A stretch of 6,509 nt of DNA from assembly GCA_938037185.1 (NCBI GenBank), contig CALHQK010000132.1:1-6509 (forward strand), in the 5' to 3' direction. Shown here one piece after another: positions 4,648-6,509 of the stretch. Numbering within the stretch: the stretch's first letter is position 1; every line of letters begins with the position of its first letter. Source of the DNA: an uncultured Riemerella sp. GTDB lineage: Bacteria > Bacteroidota > Bacteroidia > Flavobacteriales > Weeksellaceae. The notes beneath the pieces are model-generated. The model was not told the DNA's origin, did no database searches, and saw nothing but the letters and a program-made list of their open reading frames with translations. Made by a program: the position numbers and the translations under genes.

Positions 4648-6509
4648 ATGAGTTTTTTAAACAAAATTTTAAAGAGTTTTTTAGGAGATAAAAACCAGAA
4701 AGATTTAAAAGAAGTAGGGAAGATTGTTGCAAAAATCAAGAAAGCAGAACCAGCTCTCCGCGAGCTTTCAGATGATGAATTGAGACAAAAGACAAGAGAG
4801 TTTAGAGAGAAGATAAAAACTGCAACAGCAGAGATTTCAGCACAGATAGAAGAACTGAAAGCGCAAATAAAATCTACTGCAAATATTGATGAAAAGGAAG
4901 GGTTGTTCTCTAAAATAGAATCTCTGAAAAAGGACTCCTACAAAATAGAAGAAAAAGTACTAAACGAAATACAGCCAGAAGCCTTCGCATTGGTGAAGGA
5001 AACTGCCAGAAGATGGGCAGAGAACGGGCAGATTGTAGTAGAGGCAACGGACAGAGACAGAGAGCTGGCAGCAACAAAAGATTTCGTGGAAATACAAGGA
5101 GACAAGGCGGTTTGGAAGAACAGCTGGGATGCCGCAGGAACAAGTGTAGTGTGGGATATGGTGCATTATGATGTGCAATTTATAGGAGGGTCGGTGCTTC
5201 ATAGTGGTAAAATTGCTGAAATGGCAACAGGAGAAGGGAAAACCTTGGTAGGAACTCTTCCTATTTACCTCAATGCACTTACTGGAAGAGGGGTACATGT
5301 GGTAACGGTAAATGACTATCTTGCAAAAAGAGACTCTGCATGGATGGGGCCTTTGTATCAGTTCCATGAACTTACCATAGATTGTATAGACAACCATGAA
5401 CCGAATTCGGACAGCCGAAGAAAAGCGTATCAGTCAGACATTACTTATGGAACGAATAATGAGTTTGGTTTTGACTATTTGAGAGACAACATGGTAACTT
5501 CTCCAGAAGAGCTGGTTCAGAGAGAATTGAACTTTGCCGTAGTGGATGAGGTAGACTCTGTTTTAATAGATGATGCCAGAACTCCGTTGATTATCTCAGG
5601 GCCTGTTCCACAGGGAGACAGACATGAATTTGATATCTTAAAACCATCTGTTGACAGAATCGTAGAAATCCAGAAAAAAACAGTTTCAGGGATTTTTAAT
5701 GAAGCAAAGAAACTCATTGCTGCAGGAAATAGAAAAGATGGAGGGTTTAAACTCCTACAAGCATATAGAGGTCTTCCGAAAAATAAGCATTTGATAAAAT
5801 TCTTGTCAGAAGATGGAAACAGAGTGCTTCTCCAGAAGACAGAAGCGCAGTATATGCAGGATAACAACCGCGAAATGCATAAAGTAGACAAAGACTTGTA
5901 TTTCGTGATAGATGAAAAGAACAATCAGATAGACCTTACAGATAAAGGAGTGGAGTACATGTCTCAGGGGAATTCTGATCCTAATTTCTTTGTTCTCCAA
6001 GACATCGGGACAGAAATAGCAGAGCTGGAAGCCAAAAATCTCCCTAAAGAAGAAGAATTCGCAGCAAAAGATGAATTGTTCAGAGAGTTTGCCATTAAAT
6101 CTGAAAGAGTCCATACACTTAACCAGTTATTGAAAGCTTATACGCTCTTTGAAAAAGATGACCAATATGTGGTAATTGATGGTGAGGTAAAAATCGTAGA
6201 TGAGCAGACAGGTCGTATCATGGAAGGTCGCCGTTATTCAGATGGGCTTCATCAGGCGATTGAGGCTAAAGAAAATGTAAAAATTGAAGCAGCAACCCAG
6301 ACATTTGCTACAATTACGCTTCAAAATTATTTCCGTATGTATAACAAGCTGGCAGGTATGACAGGAACAGCGGAAACTGAAGCAGGAGAGTTCTGGCAGA
6401 TTTATAAACTTGATGTTGTTGTAATTCCTACGAATAGACCTATTTTGAGAAAAGATAAACAAGATTTGGTTTATAAAACTAATCGTGAAAAATACAATGC
6501 AGTAATTGA
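4648..6509 (+). CDS. secA: Preprotein translocase ATPase SecA, 3' end outside window
   Basis: The ATP-driven motor that pushes unfolded preproteins through SecYEG at the inner membrane. About 620 codons are present, open to the window edge; the family in Bacteroidota is usually over 1,000 residues. Seen in order: N-terminal SecYEG/ATPase region from MSFLNKILKSFLGD, Walker A ATGEGKT at 193-199 with K198, TYGTNNEFGFDYLRDN at 266-281, and Walker B DEVD at 300-303 followed by LIDDARTPLIISG. The preprotein-binding region comes next, then VDEQTGRIMEGRRYSDGLHQA and MTGTAETEA at about 571-579. Compared with E. coli SecA, there is a charged helical insertion at about 54-108 and another at about 123-171 before HYDVQ, both typical of the phylum. 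The start is the only plausible ATG before the conserved N-terminus. It lies 80 bases after the DUF2795-type gene, with a hairpin between them. Confidence 0.97.
   Translation, partial: MSFLNKILKSFLGDKNQKDLKEVGKIVAKIKKAEPALRELSDDELRQKTREFREKIKTATAEISAQIEELKAQIKSTANIDEKEGLFSKIESLKKDSYKIEEKVLNEIQPEAFALVKETARRWAENGQIVVEATDRDRELAATKDFVEIQGDKAVWKNSWDAAGTSVVWDMVHYDVQFIGGSVLHSGKIAEMATGEGKTLVGTLPIYLNALTGRGVHVVTVNDYLAKRDSAWMGPLYQFHELTIDCIDNHEPNSDSRRKAYQSDITYGTNNEFGFDYLRDNMVTSPEELVQRELNFAVVDEVDSVLIDDARTPLIISGPVPQGDRHEFDILKPSVDRIVEIQKKTVSGIFNEAKKLIAAGNRKDGGFKLLQAYRGLPKNKHLIKFLSEDGNRVLLQKTEAQYMQDNNREMHKVDKDLYFVIDEKNNQIDLTDKGVEYMSQGNSDPNFFVLQDIGTEIAELEAKNLPKEEEFAAKDELFREFAIKSERVHTLNQLLKAYTLFEKDDQYVVIDGEVKIVDEQTGRIMEGRRYSDGLHQAIEAKENVKIEAATQTFATITLQNYFRMYNKLAGMTGTAETEAGEFWQIYKLDVVVIPTNRPILRKDKQDLVYKTNREKYNAVI

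Noticed and set aside
4960..6462. Several minus-strand ORFs opposite secA
   Set aside because: They lie antisense to a strongly conserved gene and show no recognisable protein features.

Overview
The window looks like chromosomal DNA of a member of the Flavobacteriales, most likely the Chryseobacterium/Elizabethkingia/Riemerella group. The evidence is a SecA with the long N-terminal insertions typical of Bacteroidota, a DUF2795-type small acidic protein directly before secA, a secreted protein whose mature part begins QVGIN, promoters of the Bacteroidota type (TTG, about 19-21 bases, TAnnTTTG), and A-rich starts without Shine-Dalgarno sequences. The genus is inferred from recalled family features, not from a search. 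All five protein genes are on the plus strand.

Region 1-315 is a leader. A near-consensus promoter (36-67) is followed by an uninterrupted (AC)23.5 dinucleotide tract (161-207) and then a terminator-like hairpin with a T-rich tail (251-290). Just after it starts the gene for a 557-residue secreted protein with a FISUMP-like C-terminal domain (316-1989). A possible 64-codon leader ORF (125-319) runs through the AC tract and the hairpin, and its stop overlaps the gene's start codon. This is the most interesting part of the window: it has the parts expected of a slippage-controlled (phase-variable) attenuator, though that is a hypothesis.

Region 1990-2648 holds a strong hairpin, a 163-residue protein of unknown function (2087-2578) and a clear rho-independent terminator (2610-2648). 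A 12-base direct repeat brackets the small gene. The two genes of 316-2578 probably form one transcription unit.

Region 2649-3156 has no gene. It holds a tandem array with a 66-base period, built on a near-palindromic core ACTAANTTAGT that occurs nine times. Adjacent cores are spaced 22 or 44 bases apart. A block of about 205 bases rich in inverted repeats interrupts the array.

Region 3157-6509 carries housekeeping and envelope genes. These are an NAD-dependent sugar-nucleotide epimerase of the UDP-glucuronate 4-epimerase type with its own promoter, then a promoter with a very short leader in front of the DUF2795-type gene, a leader hairpin, and secA, which runs off the right edge after about 620 codons. 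The last two genes are probably co-transcribed. The shared theme is the cell envelope: a secreted surface protein, sugar-nucleotide supply for surface glycans, and the Sec export motor.
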